Origin: WRKB01 sp031551145
Lineage (GTDB): Bacteria; Desulfobacterota; Desulfovibrionia; Desulfovibrionales; Desulfovibrionaceae
Direction: 5' to 3'
NCBI GenBank assembly: GCA_031551145.1
Contig: JAVBNZ010000008.1
Location: 1-64,000, forward strand
Length of the DNA: 64,000 nt
Part shown: piece by piece, positions 1 through 7,484 of the stretch
How the letters are laid out: every line of letters starts with the position of its first letter
How positions within the stretch are numbered: position 1 is the stretch's first letter
Translations under genes and position numbers: made by a program
The notes under the pieces: model-generated
The model's input: only the letters and a program-made list of their open reading frames with translations
What the model was told of the DNA's origin: nothing
Databases searched by the model: none

Positions 1-135
1 AAAAAACGCAATGAGATAGAACGCTTATTCCGTAGGCTTAAGGGTTTTAGGCGCGTAGCGACCAGATACGATAAGCTTGATGTTGTATTCGCTGCGTTCA
101 TCTACTTTGCACTCATCGTTGAGGCTGTTAAATAG
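1..135 (+). mobile_element. IS5-family transposase, 3' end (partial)
   Basis: Frame 1 is open from the window edge to TAG at 133-135 and reads as the C-terminal end of an IS5-type DDE transposase. It contains NEIERLFRRLKGFRRVATRY, the segment around the catalytic glutamate, then a hydrophobic tail ending in EAVK. The stop is followed at once by TGTCAACAGGCTC (about 136-148), which looks like the right terminal inverted repeat of an IS427-group IS5 element. The rest of the element lies to the left of the window. The transposase would cut and paste the element. Whether the copy is intact cannot be judged from here. Confidence 0.8.
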
Positions 136-148
136 TGTCAACAGGCTC

Positions 149-482
149 TAAGACGCTTCAAGCCATCATCAGGGGCAAGGTTTCCCCTGAGAGCATTGTC
201 CATTCCGACGGCTGGAAGGGCTACGACGGGCTGGTGGACGTTGGGTACGACAAGCATTTCCGCATCAACAAATCCAAGCACTTTGCGGAAAAATCGGTTC
301 ATATCAACGGCATCGAAGCATTTTGGAGCTTTACAAAACGCCGCCTGGCGAAGTTTAATGGCGTGAAGCGGAATTTCGAACTCCACCTCAAGGAGTGCGA
401 ATGGCGCTACAGCCGGACGCTTCCCCAACTCTTCGCCGGACTCAAGCTTTTGGTGTCAAAGAACAAAGACCTGATGGTCTAG
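149..482 (+). mobile_element. IS1595-family transposase, 3' fragment
   Basis: An open frame of about 110 codons ends at TAG 480-482 and matches the C-terminal half of ISXO2/IS1595-type transposases. Visible parts are IVHSDGWKGYDGL, carrying a catalytic aspartate, then the INGIEAFWSFTKRRLAKF block, and a C-terminal ECEWRYSR segment. Family members run to about 300 residues and carry an N-terminal zinc-ribbon half, which is absent here. The reading frame begins abruptly at the end of the neighbouring IS5-type element, so this copy appears to have been interrupted and is non-functional. The 94 bases after the stop (483-576) are AT-richer and contain no recognisable gene; the outer end of the element could not be located. 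Confidence 0.8.
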
Positions 483-576
483 AGCCAAACAATTAATTGG
501 CAATTTACAACGGCTGAGGCCAGGGTAAAATTGAAAAGCCTTTATCCGAAATTTTAAGAGTTACACGGTACTAGGT

Positions 577-1635
577 TCATATTTCCTCTTCTTCCACCAC
601 GCGTTCGGCTTTTTTCAAAGGCGCTTCCGGCCCGTCCCCTTCTTCCCGGGGGGCGGGCTTTGCGCGTTTGAGGGGCGTCATCAGCCGCTGCCAGACGAAC
701 AGTTCCGGATCCTCTGCTCCGGTGGCTTCCACAGGAAACTCCGCACGGGCCATGGACCTGTGCCCCCCGGCCGAGCCCAGTTCGCCGAACTGCTGGGAGG
801 CGTAGCGCCCCACGTCCCGGGTAATGCCGTCCCCCCGGAACACGATGACCACCAGACCTTCGTGCAGGCCGCTCACGGCCACCCAGCGTATTTCGTACAC
901 CCGCATGAACAGATCCGCGATGATCACCAGGATGTCCGGGTTGTCCACATCGCCCACAAAGACGTACTGGCCGGACCCCAGGGAATACATGTTGATGCAG
1001 GCCCTGGCGAACAGTTCCAGCCAGCGGCGGTGAAATTCGCTGCGGGCAATGCGCGAAAGCAGCACATGGTCGGCAAAACGGGCCAGATACTGGTAGGCGC
1101 GCAGGTCCACATCGAAAAAGTGGCGCTCAAAGCTGGCGGTGTCGGTCTTGATGCCGAACTGCAGGGCCGTGGCCAGCAGTTTGCCCGGGCGGATATCCAG
1201 ATTGTACAGGTGTTCCGTCAAAAGAGTACTTGTGGCCCCGTATTCCGGACGTATTTCTCGGTATTCCGCCATGACGGGAGACTCGGGCAGGGGGTGGTGA
1301 TCGATGATCACGGAAAAGGGGATGTCCTTGAAAGCCGGATGGTGGTGGGGCTGGGAATCCACCATGGCAAAACGGTCAAAGCGGGCAAGCATGGCCGGGG
1401 TGTACCGCTCCATGTGCAGGCGGGTATAGCGGATCATGGCCAGATTGTCGGGCCGGGTCACCTCGTTTACCTTGGCGATGGCCACCTCGTGCACCCGGTG
1501 GCTCATGATGCGCTTGAGGGCCATGGCCGAAGCCATGGCGTCCGGGTCGGCGTTGATGACGATCAGCCAGCTTTCCTCGCGCGTCATAAGCCCGGTGAGC
1601 TTTTGCAACTTGGGGAGGGAGCGGAAGTATGCCAT
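577..1635 (-). CDS. DHH/DHHA1-family phosphoesterase
   Basis: This 352-aa protein has the DHH phosphoesterase motif series: NADPDA near residues 28-33, MVDSQ near 91-95, IIDHH near 110-114, GIKTDT near 161-166, and a DHHA1-type GGHRSMAR near 290-297. The family hydrolyses phosphodiesters such as short oligonucleotides, cyclic dinucleotides or pyrophosphate with Mn2+, so the exact substrate is open. The C-terminal 40 residues are charged (ending VVEEEEI) and look disordered. The frame extends to a TTG at 1710, but that codon overlaps a good -10 box (TATAAT 1715-1710). ATG 1635, preceded by AAGAGA, was therefore preferred. It lies downstream of the CbiR-like gene on the same strand but has its own promoter. 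Cytoplasmic. Confidence 0.88.
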   Translation of the reverse strand: MAYFRSLPKLQKLTGLMTREESWLIVINADPDAMASAMALKRIMSHRVHEVAIAKVNEVTRPDNLAMIRYTRLHMERYTPAMLARFDRFAMVDSQPHHHPAFKDIPFSVIIDHHPLPESPVMAEYREIRPEYGATSTLLTEHLYNLDIRPGKLLATALQFGIKTDTASFERHFFDVDLRAYQYLARFADHVLLSRIARSEFHRRWLELFARACINMYSLGSGQYVFVGDVDNPDILVIIADLFMRVYEIRWVAVSGLHEGLVVIVFRGDGITRDVGRYASQQFGELGSAGGHRSMARAEFPVEATGAEDPELFVWQRLMTPLKRAKPAPREEGDGPEAPLKKAERVVEEEEI

Positions 1636-1709
1636 GCGGGTCTCTTGCGGCGCAAAAGTTGGGGAGATAACGCGCAACCCTGTGCGCCGATTGATGAAGC
1701 TTTCCCCCA

Positions 1710-1738
1710 ATTATAGCCTAACAATACTCCCGCGGCAA
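1710..1738 (-). promoter_or_regulatory. Sigma70-type promoter of the DHH phosphoesterase gene
   Basis: On the minus strand TTGCCG (1738-1733), a 17-nt spacer and a perfect TATAAT (1715-1710) lie about 75 nt upstream of ATG 1635. The -10 box coincides with a possible upstream TTG start, which argues against that start. Confidence 0.6.
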
Positions 1739-1833
1739 CGGAAAACACAGCCATGCTGTACGGAATTTTTCTGTAACGCACTGCACCGCAAGCGCGTACG
1801 GGCGACGTCCCTTCCCTCCGTTCCGGGCCGCGG

Positions 1834-2763
1834 CTATGCGTGTTCGCCTGCCAGCCATTCCCCGGCCAGGGGGAGGCTCTCTTCTATCCGCGCCCAGTCG
1901 AACAATTCCATCATGACCACTGCGTCCGGCGGCACGGCGCGGCAGAGGGCGCGGGCCTGCTCCCGCCCTTTCCGGTCGAGGGAGGGAAGGGAACGGTGCC
2001 CCGCGCCGTTCCCACCGCCGGGGGCGTTGATGTGGATCATGCACGCCCGCTCCATGAGGTCTGTGCGGGAGAGCAGAGCCTGCTGCCCATAGGCGAGCAT
2101 GTGGCCCATATCCGGGCAGACGGCAAATCCATGCTCCCGGATCACCCCGGCGAGGTGCAGCAGATCGTTATCCCGCGTGTTTTCCAGCAGCAGCCCGGCC
2201 GTATCTCCGCCGCAGGCGGCAAAAGCCTCGGCAAAGGCCGCGAGGGTGCGGGAGGCTTCGACCGCATCCGCAGGGTTGTGTGGTGGCGGGTGCAGAACCG
2301 CCCGCCGTACACCGAGATACGCGACTTTTTGCAGCAAGTCCCGGCAAATGCAGGCCGACTCCGCCGCGCCATCCCCGGTTGGGGCGTTCCCCGGCATATG
2401 TGCGCCGTTCCCGGCGGCCCTGTCCGCAACCTTCTTGCTGTCCCCGCCCGCAGAGAGTGCCCTGTTCCGCGTTTCCGTCCCGCCCGGCAGGCCCTTGCCT
2501 GCCCTGTGCATGGGCAGATCCAGCGGCAGGTGCACGTGCCAGGTAAGGGGAAGTTCCGCGAGGGAGGGCGGCAGATCCTCCGGACCATAGGCGAGAGCGG
2601 ACTGGTGTTCAAAAAACAGCAACCCCACCTCATCCACGCGTGTGGCTAAAAAGGCACAGTTTGTGGCTACTGTGCCGGGCATTACCCAGGAAGGCGCGGC
2701 CAGAATACGGCCGGGCAGAAAGCGATGGGCAAGGGAAGAATACGGCATAGTCTCATTATTCAT
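1834..2763 (-). CDS. cbiR: CbiR-like cobamide-remodelling phosphodiesterase (TIM-barrel, AP-endonuclease-2 fold)
   Basis: This 309-aa protein resembles the xylose-isomerase/AP-endonuclease-2-like TIM barrels annotated as CbiR. Visible blocks are ILAAPSWVMPGTV near residues 20-32, EVGLLFFE 45-52, HVHLP 76-80, VLHPP 156-160, LLENT 192-196, CPDMGHML 216-223 and HINAP 244-248; the His, Glu and Asp in these are plausible metal ligands. CbiR hydrolyses the nucleotide-loop phosphoester of cobamides so that the lower ligand can be exchanged. That function is known for the family and inferred here. Residues about 88-137 form a low-complexity Gly/Ala-rich insertion between barrel strands. Start ATG 2763 was chosen; ATG 2748 is possible. 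No other cobamide gene is in the window. A generic sugar-phosphate isomerase-like barrel is the alternative. Confidence 0.68.
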   Translation of the reverse strand: MNNETMPYSSLAHRFLPGRILAAPSWVMPGTVATNCAFLATRVDEVGLLFFEHQSALAYGPEDLPPSLAELPLTWHVHLPLDLPMHRAGKGLPGGTETRNRALSAGGDSKKVADRAAGNGAHMPGNAPTGDGAAESACICRDLLQKVAYLGVRRAVLHPPPHNPADAVEASRTLAAFAEAFAACGGDTAGLLLENTRDNDLLHLAGVIREHGFAVCPDMGHMLAYGQQALLSRTDLMERACMIHINAPGGGNGAGHRSLPSLDRKGREQARALCRAVPPDAVVMMELFDWARIEESLPLAGEWLAGEHA

Positions 2764-3113
2764 TACAGTGCAGCGGGTTATGTGCGTTTTCCAGAAGGGA
2801 GCCGGTGGCGTTGCCGCGTGGAGGGGAGGAGTCCTCCTCTTTGGCAGGAAATTTGCAATTGACAACGCAGCAGACAAAGCGGAATTCCCTGCCGCACGGC
2901 AGGCGGGGCTTCGTCTTGGTAGCGGCCGGGCTGATCCGGTGAGAGGCGGATTTTCGCAAAGCAGAGTCTGCAATATTGACAAGGGATCCAGTTTTCTTTT
3001 AAAGCAGGAGCCCATGCGGTAACCGCGAAGCGCATTGCGCGTCAATCCGTTCCGCTTAAAAATCGGCTGCGGCACAAGAAGATGTCTGCATCCCGGGTAT
3101 CAAGGAAGCCATC
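2764..3113. other. Intergenic region between divergent genes (350 bp)
   Basis: It separates the CbiR-like gene (minus) from the 53-codon gene (plus). The clearest signal is a plus-strand TTGACA at 2976-2981 with a 17-nt spacer to TTAAAG at 2999-3004, a candidate promoter for the small gene. A second TTGACA lies at about 2858. No RNA gene was recognised. Open frames through here read as extensions of the CbiR-like gene without conserved sequence. Confidence 0.4.
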
Positions 3114-3275
3114 ATGCGTTTTGTAAAATCCTATCTGCAACACCACCTCAACCCGCTGCATGTCTACTGTCGCCTGCGCGACTGTGGCCTGTCCTCCAGT
3201 TTTGCCATCCGGGTTTCCACCGCTTATGAACGGTTCTATCGCGTTTGCGGTCTGGCCGTACGTTCTCTGCGTTAA
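3114..3275 (+). CDS. Small conserved-looking basic protein (53 aa)
   Basis: ATG 3114 is preceded at the right distance by AAGGAAG (3102-3108) and opens a 53-codon frame ending at TAA 3273-3275. The product starts MRFVKSYLQHHLNPLHVYCR and continues with RDCGL, an AYERFYR segment and a basic tail. It has about nine Arg, three Cys and two clustered His, and is probably one or two amphipathic helices. I recall similar small proteins of this pattern in Desulfovibrio genomes, but that cannot be checked here. The function is unknown. It is transcribed away from the CbiR-like gene and converges on the glycosyltransferase gene. Confidence 0.7.
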   Translation: MRFVKSYLQHHLNPLHVYCRLRDCGLSSSFAIRVSTAYERFYRVCGLAVRSLR

Positions 3276-3399
3276 TCTCCGCCCCGTCTCGAACAGCTTT
3301 TCCGCCGGTGTTTGCCGGCGCTCCTGTCGTCCGCAGATTTGCGCGGCTTCCATGCCATGCGGCCTCGCTTGAGGGGGCCCGGTTCCACGGGGTCTTCCG

Positions 3400-4776
3400 T
3401 CATTGGCGCGGCCTGTCAGCCAAAAGCGCCTCCAGCTTGTCCATGGCGCTGTCCTGCGAAAACCCCAAGGCAAACGTCCGGCCTGCCGTGCCCATACGGC
3501 GGCGAAGCTCCGGCTCGCCGGCAAGTTCCAGCAGACAGGCCGCCATGGCCCGCAGAGGGGCGTCCGAGTCCGATCCTGCGTCCGCCGGAGATGCCGCGTC
3601 CGTTCCCGAGAGCTTGCCGGGGGGCGTGGAATGCCCTGACACGCAGCCGAAAGCGTCTTCGGACGGATCTGTGCGTTCTTCCGCCGGGCAATGGGCCTGC
3701 TCCGTGCGGGGCAGGGGGAAGAGGCGGCCGTTCACGCCGTCCTGCACCAGTTCGGGCAGGTTGCTCACCGCAAAGGCCAGCACGGGTTTTTCGGCCAGCA
3801 TGGCCTCCAGCAGCACATTGCCGAAGCCTTCCCAGAGGGAGGTCAGGACAAATACGTCCAGTTCCAGCCAGAAGGGAGCCAGATCGGGCATAAAGCCCCG
3901 GAACTCCACCCGGTCCACAATCCCGAAATCTTCGGCCAGAGCCTTTAACTCGGCCTCGCGCTCGCCCGTTCCGGCGATAACCACCTTGCAATCAAGCCCC
4001 TGATCCCGCAACAGCTTGCCCAGGCGCAGCAGCAGATGCTGCCCTTTCTGCTTGTTGAGCCTGCCCGCGTTGCCGATGACAAAGGGCGAAGGGGGTTTTT
4101 CCAATCGTTTTCGCGCCGCTTCCAGGTTCGCGTCAAAGGCCGCGATATCGAATCCATTGGGCAATACGGTAATGCGACTGGCGGGGATAAGGTCCGGGTT
4201 ATTGACCAGCACCATGCGGCGGGTGGCTTCGGAGTTGACTATGAGACGGGTGAGTGTCTTGCCGTAAAGGTATCGGTTGATTATCGAATCGCGTACGGAC
4301 AGGGCGCTTCCCCGGCGGTAAATAATATGAGGCACTTTCGCCGTTTTTGCAGCCGGTCCTGCCACCTTGAGGTCGGCGGGCAGGTTCATGATTACCGCGT
4401 GTACTTGCTCCCGCTGAAAAAAGCGGCTCAGTTTCCGGGAGACCAGGGGGTTCAGGAAGGAGAGACGGGAGAGGGCCAGGGGCAGAACCGTCAGGGAACC
4501 GCCAAAAGAGTGGGGGGAGGAGTCGCCTGTTGCAGCTTGCGATACAGTTGCCGGGGCGTTTTTGCCGGGGCATGCGGGGCAACTGTCGGGCAAGCTGTCG
4601 AAGGAGCCTTCCGTAGCGTTTGGTTCCCGCAGGGCCTTGCGGTATAGTTCCCCTTGCGGGTGGCAGAGCAGAAAGACCCGCCAGCCGCGCGCGGCAAGGG
4701 AGCGGGCGGCTTGCAGATGCCATGTCTCCCCGCCGCCCCAGGGGATATTGCTGTTACAGAGGCAGATAGTGCGCAT
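3400..4776 (-). CDS. GT4-family glycosyltransferase
   Basis: This 458-aa GT-B glycosyltransferase has an N-terminal acceptor domain beginning MRTICLCNSNIPWGGGETWH, where the glycine loop is typical of GT4. The C-terminal nucleotide-sugar domain contains GNAGRLNKQKG and the EGFGNVLLEAMLAEKPVLAF block with the E-x7-E donor-binding motif. It likely transfers a sugar to lipopolysaccharide core or another cell-surface glycan at the cytoplasmic face; donor and acceptor are not deducible. Two low-complexity stretches (residues about 51-94, and a Ser/Pro/Asp-rich block about 345-400) are inserted relative to ordinary GT4 proteins. ATG 4776 was chosen because the conserved domain starts there. It converges on the 53-aa gene and lies 280 bp downstream of the aminotransferase gene. 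Confidence 0.9.
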   Translation of the reverse strand: MRTICLCNSNIPWGGGETWHLQAARSLAARGWRVFLLCHPQGELYRKALREPNATEGSFDSLPDSCPACPGKNAPATVSQAATGDSSPHSFGGSLTVLPLALSRLSFLNPLVSRKLSRFFQREQVHAVIMNLPADLKVAGPAAKTAKVPHIIYRRGSALSVRDSIINRYLYGKTLTRLIVNSEATRRMVLVNNPDLIPASRITVLPNGFDIAAFDANLEAARKRLEKPPSPFVIGNAGRLNKQKGQHLLLRLGKLLRDQGLDCKVVIAGTGEREAELKALAEDFGIVDRVEFRGFMPDLAPFWLELDVFVLTSLWEGFGNVLLEAMLAEKPVLAFAVSNLPELVQDGVNGRLFPLPRTEQAHCPAEERTDPSEDAFGCVSGHSTPPGKLSGTDAASPADAGSDSDAPLRAMAACLLELAGEPELRRRMGTAGRTFALGFSQDSAMDKLEALLADRPRQ

Positions 4777-4864
4777 GCACGAACCTATTCCAAAAATTAC
4801 TGCGTCACGGCAGGAGACCTGCCCATGCCGTCCCACCAACGGATCATGACCCCTCAATGGGGGC

Positions 4865-4885
4865 GCAGGGGAGTCACTCCCCTGC
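4865..4885. repeat. Perfect 21-bp inverted repeat upstream of the glycosyltransferase gene
   Basis: GCAGGGGAGT and ACTCCCCTGC flank a single central C, giving 10-bp perfect arms about 90 bp upstream of ATG 4776. With no loop it suits a protein-binding operator better than an RNA hairpin, but this is inference. Confidence 0.5.
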
Positions 4886-5003
4886 CGGGAGTGCAGAGTG
4901 CGGCCCGCATAGTATGAAGGCAGGTTTTTCATACCACGGGAGCCTCATTGGCCGGAGAACCTTAGCAGCCCTGGTTTGAGCCCTTTGCCCGCCGGGGGCT
5001 TTT

Positions 5004-5039
5004 CAGGGCAACGTCATTTGATAAGTGCAGGGCAACGTC
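5004..5039. repeat. 12-bp direct repeat, 24-bp period
   Basis: CAGGGCAACGTC occurs at 5004-5015 and again at 5028-5039, just after the aminotransferase stop codon (5059, minus strand). The spacing is a little over two helical turns. Function unknown. Confidence 0.5.
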
Positions 5040-5058
5040 GCGCCCGCCGGAGGCGCTT

Positions 5059-6018
5059 CTACACCAGCCCCGGAATAGGCACTCCCGTAGCCAGGGCGTC
5101 GGCCCGGATCATGGCGCGCAGGGTGCGGGCGACCTCGCCTTCGCGGCCGGCGCCGATGGTGTGGCCTTCGTAGGAGACGACGGCCACACAGTCCGGGCCG
5201 GTGCCGAGCATGAGCACTTCGGCGGCTTGCAGGATATCGTCTTCGGTGATGCGGCGCAGGGTGTGCGCCACTTTGCCTTCCAGAAGTTCCAGGGCGCGGC
5301 GCACGGTGGTGCCGGGCAGGGAGTTGGTGAACTGGGGGATTTCCAGCGCGCCTTGCCTGTTCACCAGACAGATGTTGGCGATGGCGCTTTCGGCGAGAAA
5401 GCCTTCTTCATCAAAGCAAAAGGGGACTTCCGCATGCTTTTCGTGGCCTTCGCGGACCATGAGGACGTTGGGCAGGTAGTTGGCGTTCTTGATGCGGGCG
5501 AGATAGCCCTGCTTGGCCGGGATGGAGGAGCGGAACCCGGCAAGGCCCTTCCGGTACCATTCCTCGGGCTTGGGCACGAAGCGGTAGGCGACGGCGTAGA
5601 GGCTGGAGCGCGGGCAGTCGGCAGGATCGATGCCGAAACTGCCGGGGCCGCGGCCCAGGAGGACGCGCATCATGCCTTCCTTTTCCTTGCCCGCGGCGGC
5701 CACCTGCAAAATGATGTCGCGCACGTCTTCCCAGGGGCAGGGCGGGGTAAGGTGGATGCCCTCGGCGGAGCGGCGCATGCGTTCCAGGTGCTTTTCCAGC
5801 CTGTAGAGCTTGCCGCCGGTATATTTGATGGTTTCGAAGATGCCGTCGCCCCGGTGGGCCAGATGGTCGTCCAGGGGCAGAAGCATCAGGCGCGGGGCCG
5901 TGGCAATGGCGCCCAGGCGGTGCTCGTAGTAGGCAAGAATATTCTCCTCGCCCGGCCTTGGGGTTTCCAGCAGCCGGGCGAGGTAGTCGTCGGAGGAAAG
6001 GATGGGGAGTGCGGGCAT
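5059..6018 (-). CDS. Class IV aminotransferase (PLP fold type IV)
   Basis: This 319-aa protein has the class IV layout: HRGDGIFETIKYTGGKLYRL with a following LEKHLERM near residues 75-100, RVLLGRGPG, the Schiff-base lysine in ARIKNANYLPN, FLAESAIANICLV, and PGTTVRRALEL. The family includes branched-chain aminotransferase (IlvE), D-amino-acid transaminase and aminodeoxychorismate lyase (PabC); motifs alone do not separate these here. The start ATG 6018 lies 2 nt after the asd stop codon and has no good ribosome-binding site, so translational coupling to asd is likely. Co-transcription with asd suggests amino-acid metabolism. Cytoplasmic. Confidence 0.9.
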   Translation of the reverse strand: MPALPILSSDDYLARLLETPRPGEENILAYYEHRLGAIATAPRLMLLPLDDHLAHRGDGIFETIKYTGGKLYRLEKHLERMRRSAEGIHLTPPCPWEDVRDIILQVAAAGKEKEGMMRVLLGRGPGSFGIDPADCPRSSLYAVAYRFVPKPEEWYRKGLAGFRSSIPAKQGYLARIKNANYLPNVLMVREGHEKHAEVPFCFDEEGFLAESAIANICLVNRQGALEIPQFTNSLPGTTVRRALELLEGKVAHTLRRITEDDILQAAEVLMLGTGPDCVAVVSYEGHTIGAGREGEVARTLRAMIRADALATGVPIPGLV

Positions 6019-6020
6019 GG

Positions 6021-7064
6021 CTACAGGAAGGCGGCCGGGTTGGGCACGCGCAGCAGCTTGTCGGCAAGGAGGCGTTCCGCGATCTGTACCGCGTTCAGGG
6101 CCGCGCCCTTGCGGATATTGTCCGCCACCACCCACATATTCAGGGTATTGGCCTGGCTTTCGTCTTCGCGGATGCGGCCCACGAACACTTCATCCTGCCC
6201 GGCCGCTTCAATGGGCATGGGGTAGATTTTTTCCGCCGGGTTATCCAGAACGCGGATGCCGGGGGCCACGCTGAGCAGGGCGCGGGCCTGCCCGGCGGTG
6301 AGCTTTTGGGAAAACTCTATGTTCAGGGACTCGGAATGCCCGTAAAACACCGGTACCCGCACCGTGGTCGCGGTGACCTTGATGGAGGGGTCTTCCATGA
6401 TTTTTACGGTTTCCAGGGTCATTTTCATTTCTTCCTTGGTGTAGCCGTTGTCCATGAAGACATCAATGTGCGGCAGGCAGTTGAAGGCGATGCGGTAGGG
6501 GTAGACCTTGGCTTCGGGCTCCTGCAGGTTGAACATGCGGCGCACCTGGGTCTGGAGTTCGTCAACCGCCTTCTGGCCAGTGCCGGAAACTGCCTGGTAG
6601 GTGGAAACCACCACGCGGACGATGCCCGCGGCCTTGTGCAAAGGCTGGAGGGCCACCACCATCTGGATGGTGGAGCAGTTGGGGTTGGCTATAATGCCCT
6701 GGTGTTTCTGCAGGGCATGGGCGTTCACTTCCGGCACCACCAGGGGGCAGCGCTCGTCCATGCGCCAGGCGCTGGAGTTGTCGACGACCACGCACCCGGC
6801 TTTGACGGCGTGGGGGGCGAATGTTTCCGAAGTGCCGCCCCCGGCGGAAAAGAGGGCGAGGTCAACACCTTTGAACGAGTCTTCCGTAAGTTCGCGCACG
6901 GTCAGTTCACCGCCTCTGAAGGGCACGGTGGTTCCTGCGGAACGGGCCGAAGCGAGGGCGACCACGTTGGCAGCGGGAAAGTTGCGGGCCTCGAGAGTGC
7001 TGAGCATTTCGCGGCCGACGGCTCCTGTGGCACCGGCGACGGCGACGGTCAAAGGCGTGGACAT
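6021..7064 (-). CDS. asd: Aspartate-semialdehyde dehydrogenase
   Basis: This 347-aa enzyme reduces aspartyl-phosphate to aspartate semialdehyde with NADPH, the branch point to lysine/diaminopimelate, threonine and methionine. It shows the N-terminal VAVAGATGAVGREML nucleotide-binding loop, VVVDNSSAWRMD, the catalytic cysteine C130 in ANPNCSTIQMV, the GTGQKAVDEL segment and a VRVPVFYGHSESL block. The length is typical for the family. ATG 7064 has an excellent AAGGAGG ribosome-binding site. It is the first gene of an asd-aminotransferase operon. dapL elsewhere in the window (59622) uses the diaminopimelate precursor derived from this product. Confidence 0.97.
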   Translation of the reverse strand: MSTPLTVAVAGATGAVGREMLSTLEARNFPAANVVALASARSAGTTVPFRGGELTVRELTEDSFKGVDLALFSAGGGTSETFAPHAVKAGCVVVDNSSAWRMDERCPLVVPEVNAHALQKHQGIIANPNCSTIQMVVALQPLHKAAGIVRVVVSTYQAVSGTGQKAVDELQTQVRRMFNLQEPEAKVYPYRIAFNCLPHIDVFMDNGYTKEEMKMTLETVKIMEDPSIKVTATTVRVPVFYGHSESLNIEFSQKLTAGQARALLSVAPGIRVLDNPAEKIYPMPIEAAGQDEVFVGRIREDESQANTLNMWVVADNIRKGAALNAVQIAERLLADKLLRVPNPAAFL

Positions 7065-7484
7065 GGGGGCCTCCTTACGGCGAAGAATGAAAGACCGGGC
7101 AGAAACGCGCCGGGACAGTGACCATAGATCAAGGCGTCTGTCTTGACAATGTTCCAGTATAGGGCGGGGACATGGAAATATGCGGAAGAGATACCGGGCG
7201 GATGCCGGATTTGCCGCATCGGGCAGGGGGAATGCGCGCGTCCGGCGTTCTGCACAATTTCTCGGGAGAGAATGTTGTGACGTTTGCCGTAAGTGCAGGA
7301 ACGCGCGCCTGCATCTGCGCCGGGCTTTGCCCGCGCGGTTTTGGCGTTTGCGGGCTGTTGCCGCCCCTCTGCCTGCAAGCGGGCAGGCGGAAAAATAAAA
7401 TTGCGTGATTGACTTGCTTCCTGGCGGTCCTATGGTAATATCGCAAGCCGTATATACCGTGTGTCTGCAATAAGGAGCGGGATC
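7065..7484. other. Divergent intergenic region asd / DUF3300 (420 bp)
   Basis: Promoter elements are seen at both edges and are listed separately for asd. For the plus-strand gene, TTGACT at 7409-7414 with TATGGT at 7431-7436 (16-nt spacer) is a candidate. The middle part (about 7150-7400) is GC-rich with short GGGCAAAGCCC-type palindromes and no supported gene. Confidence 0.4.
7121..7149 (-). promoter_or_regulatory. Candidate promoter of asd
   Basis: On the minus strand TTGTCA (7149-7144), a 17-nt spacer and TATGGT (7126-7121) lie 57 bp upstream of ATG 7064. Confidence 0.45.

Noticed and set aside
760..1716. Plus-strand open frame of about 318 codons
   Set aside because: Antisense to the DHH phosphoesterase, without motif or ribosome-binding site; an effect of high GC content.
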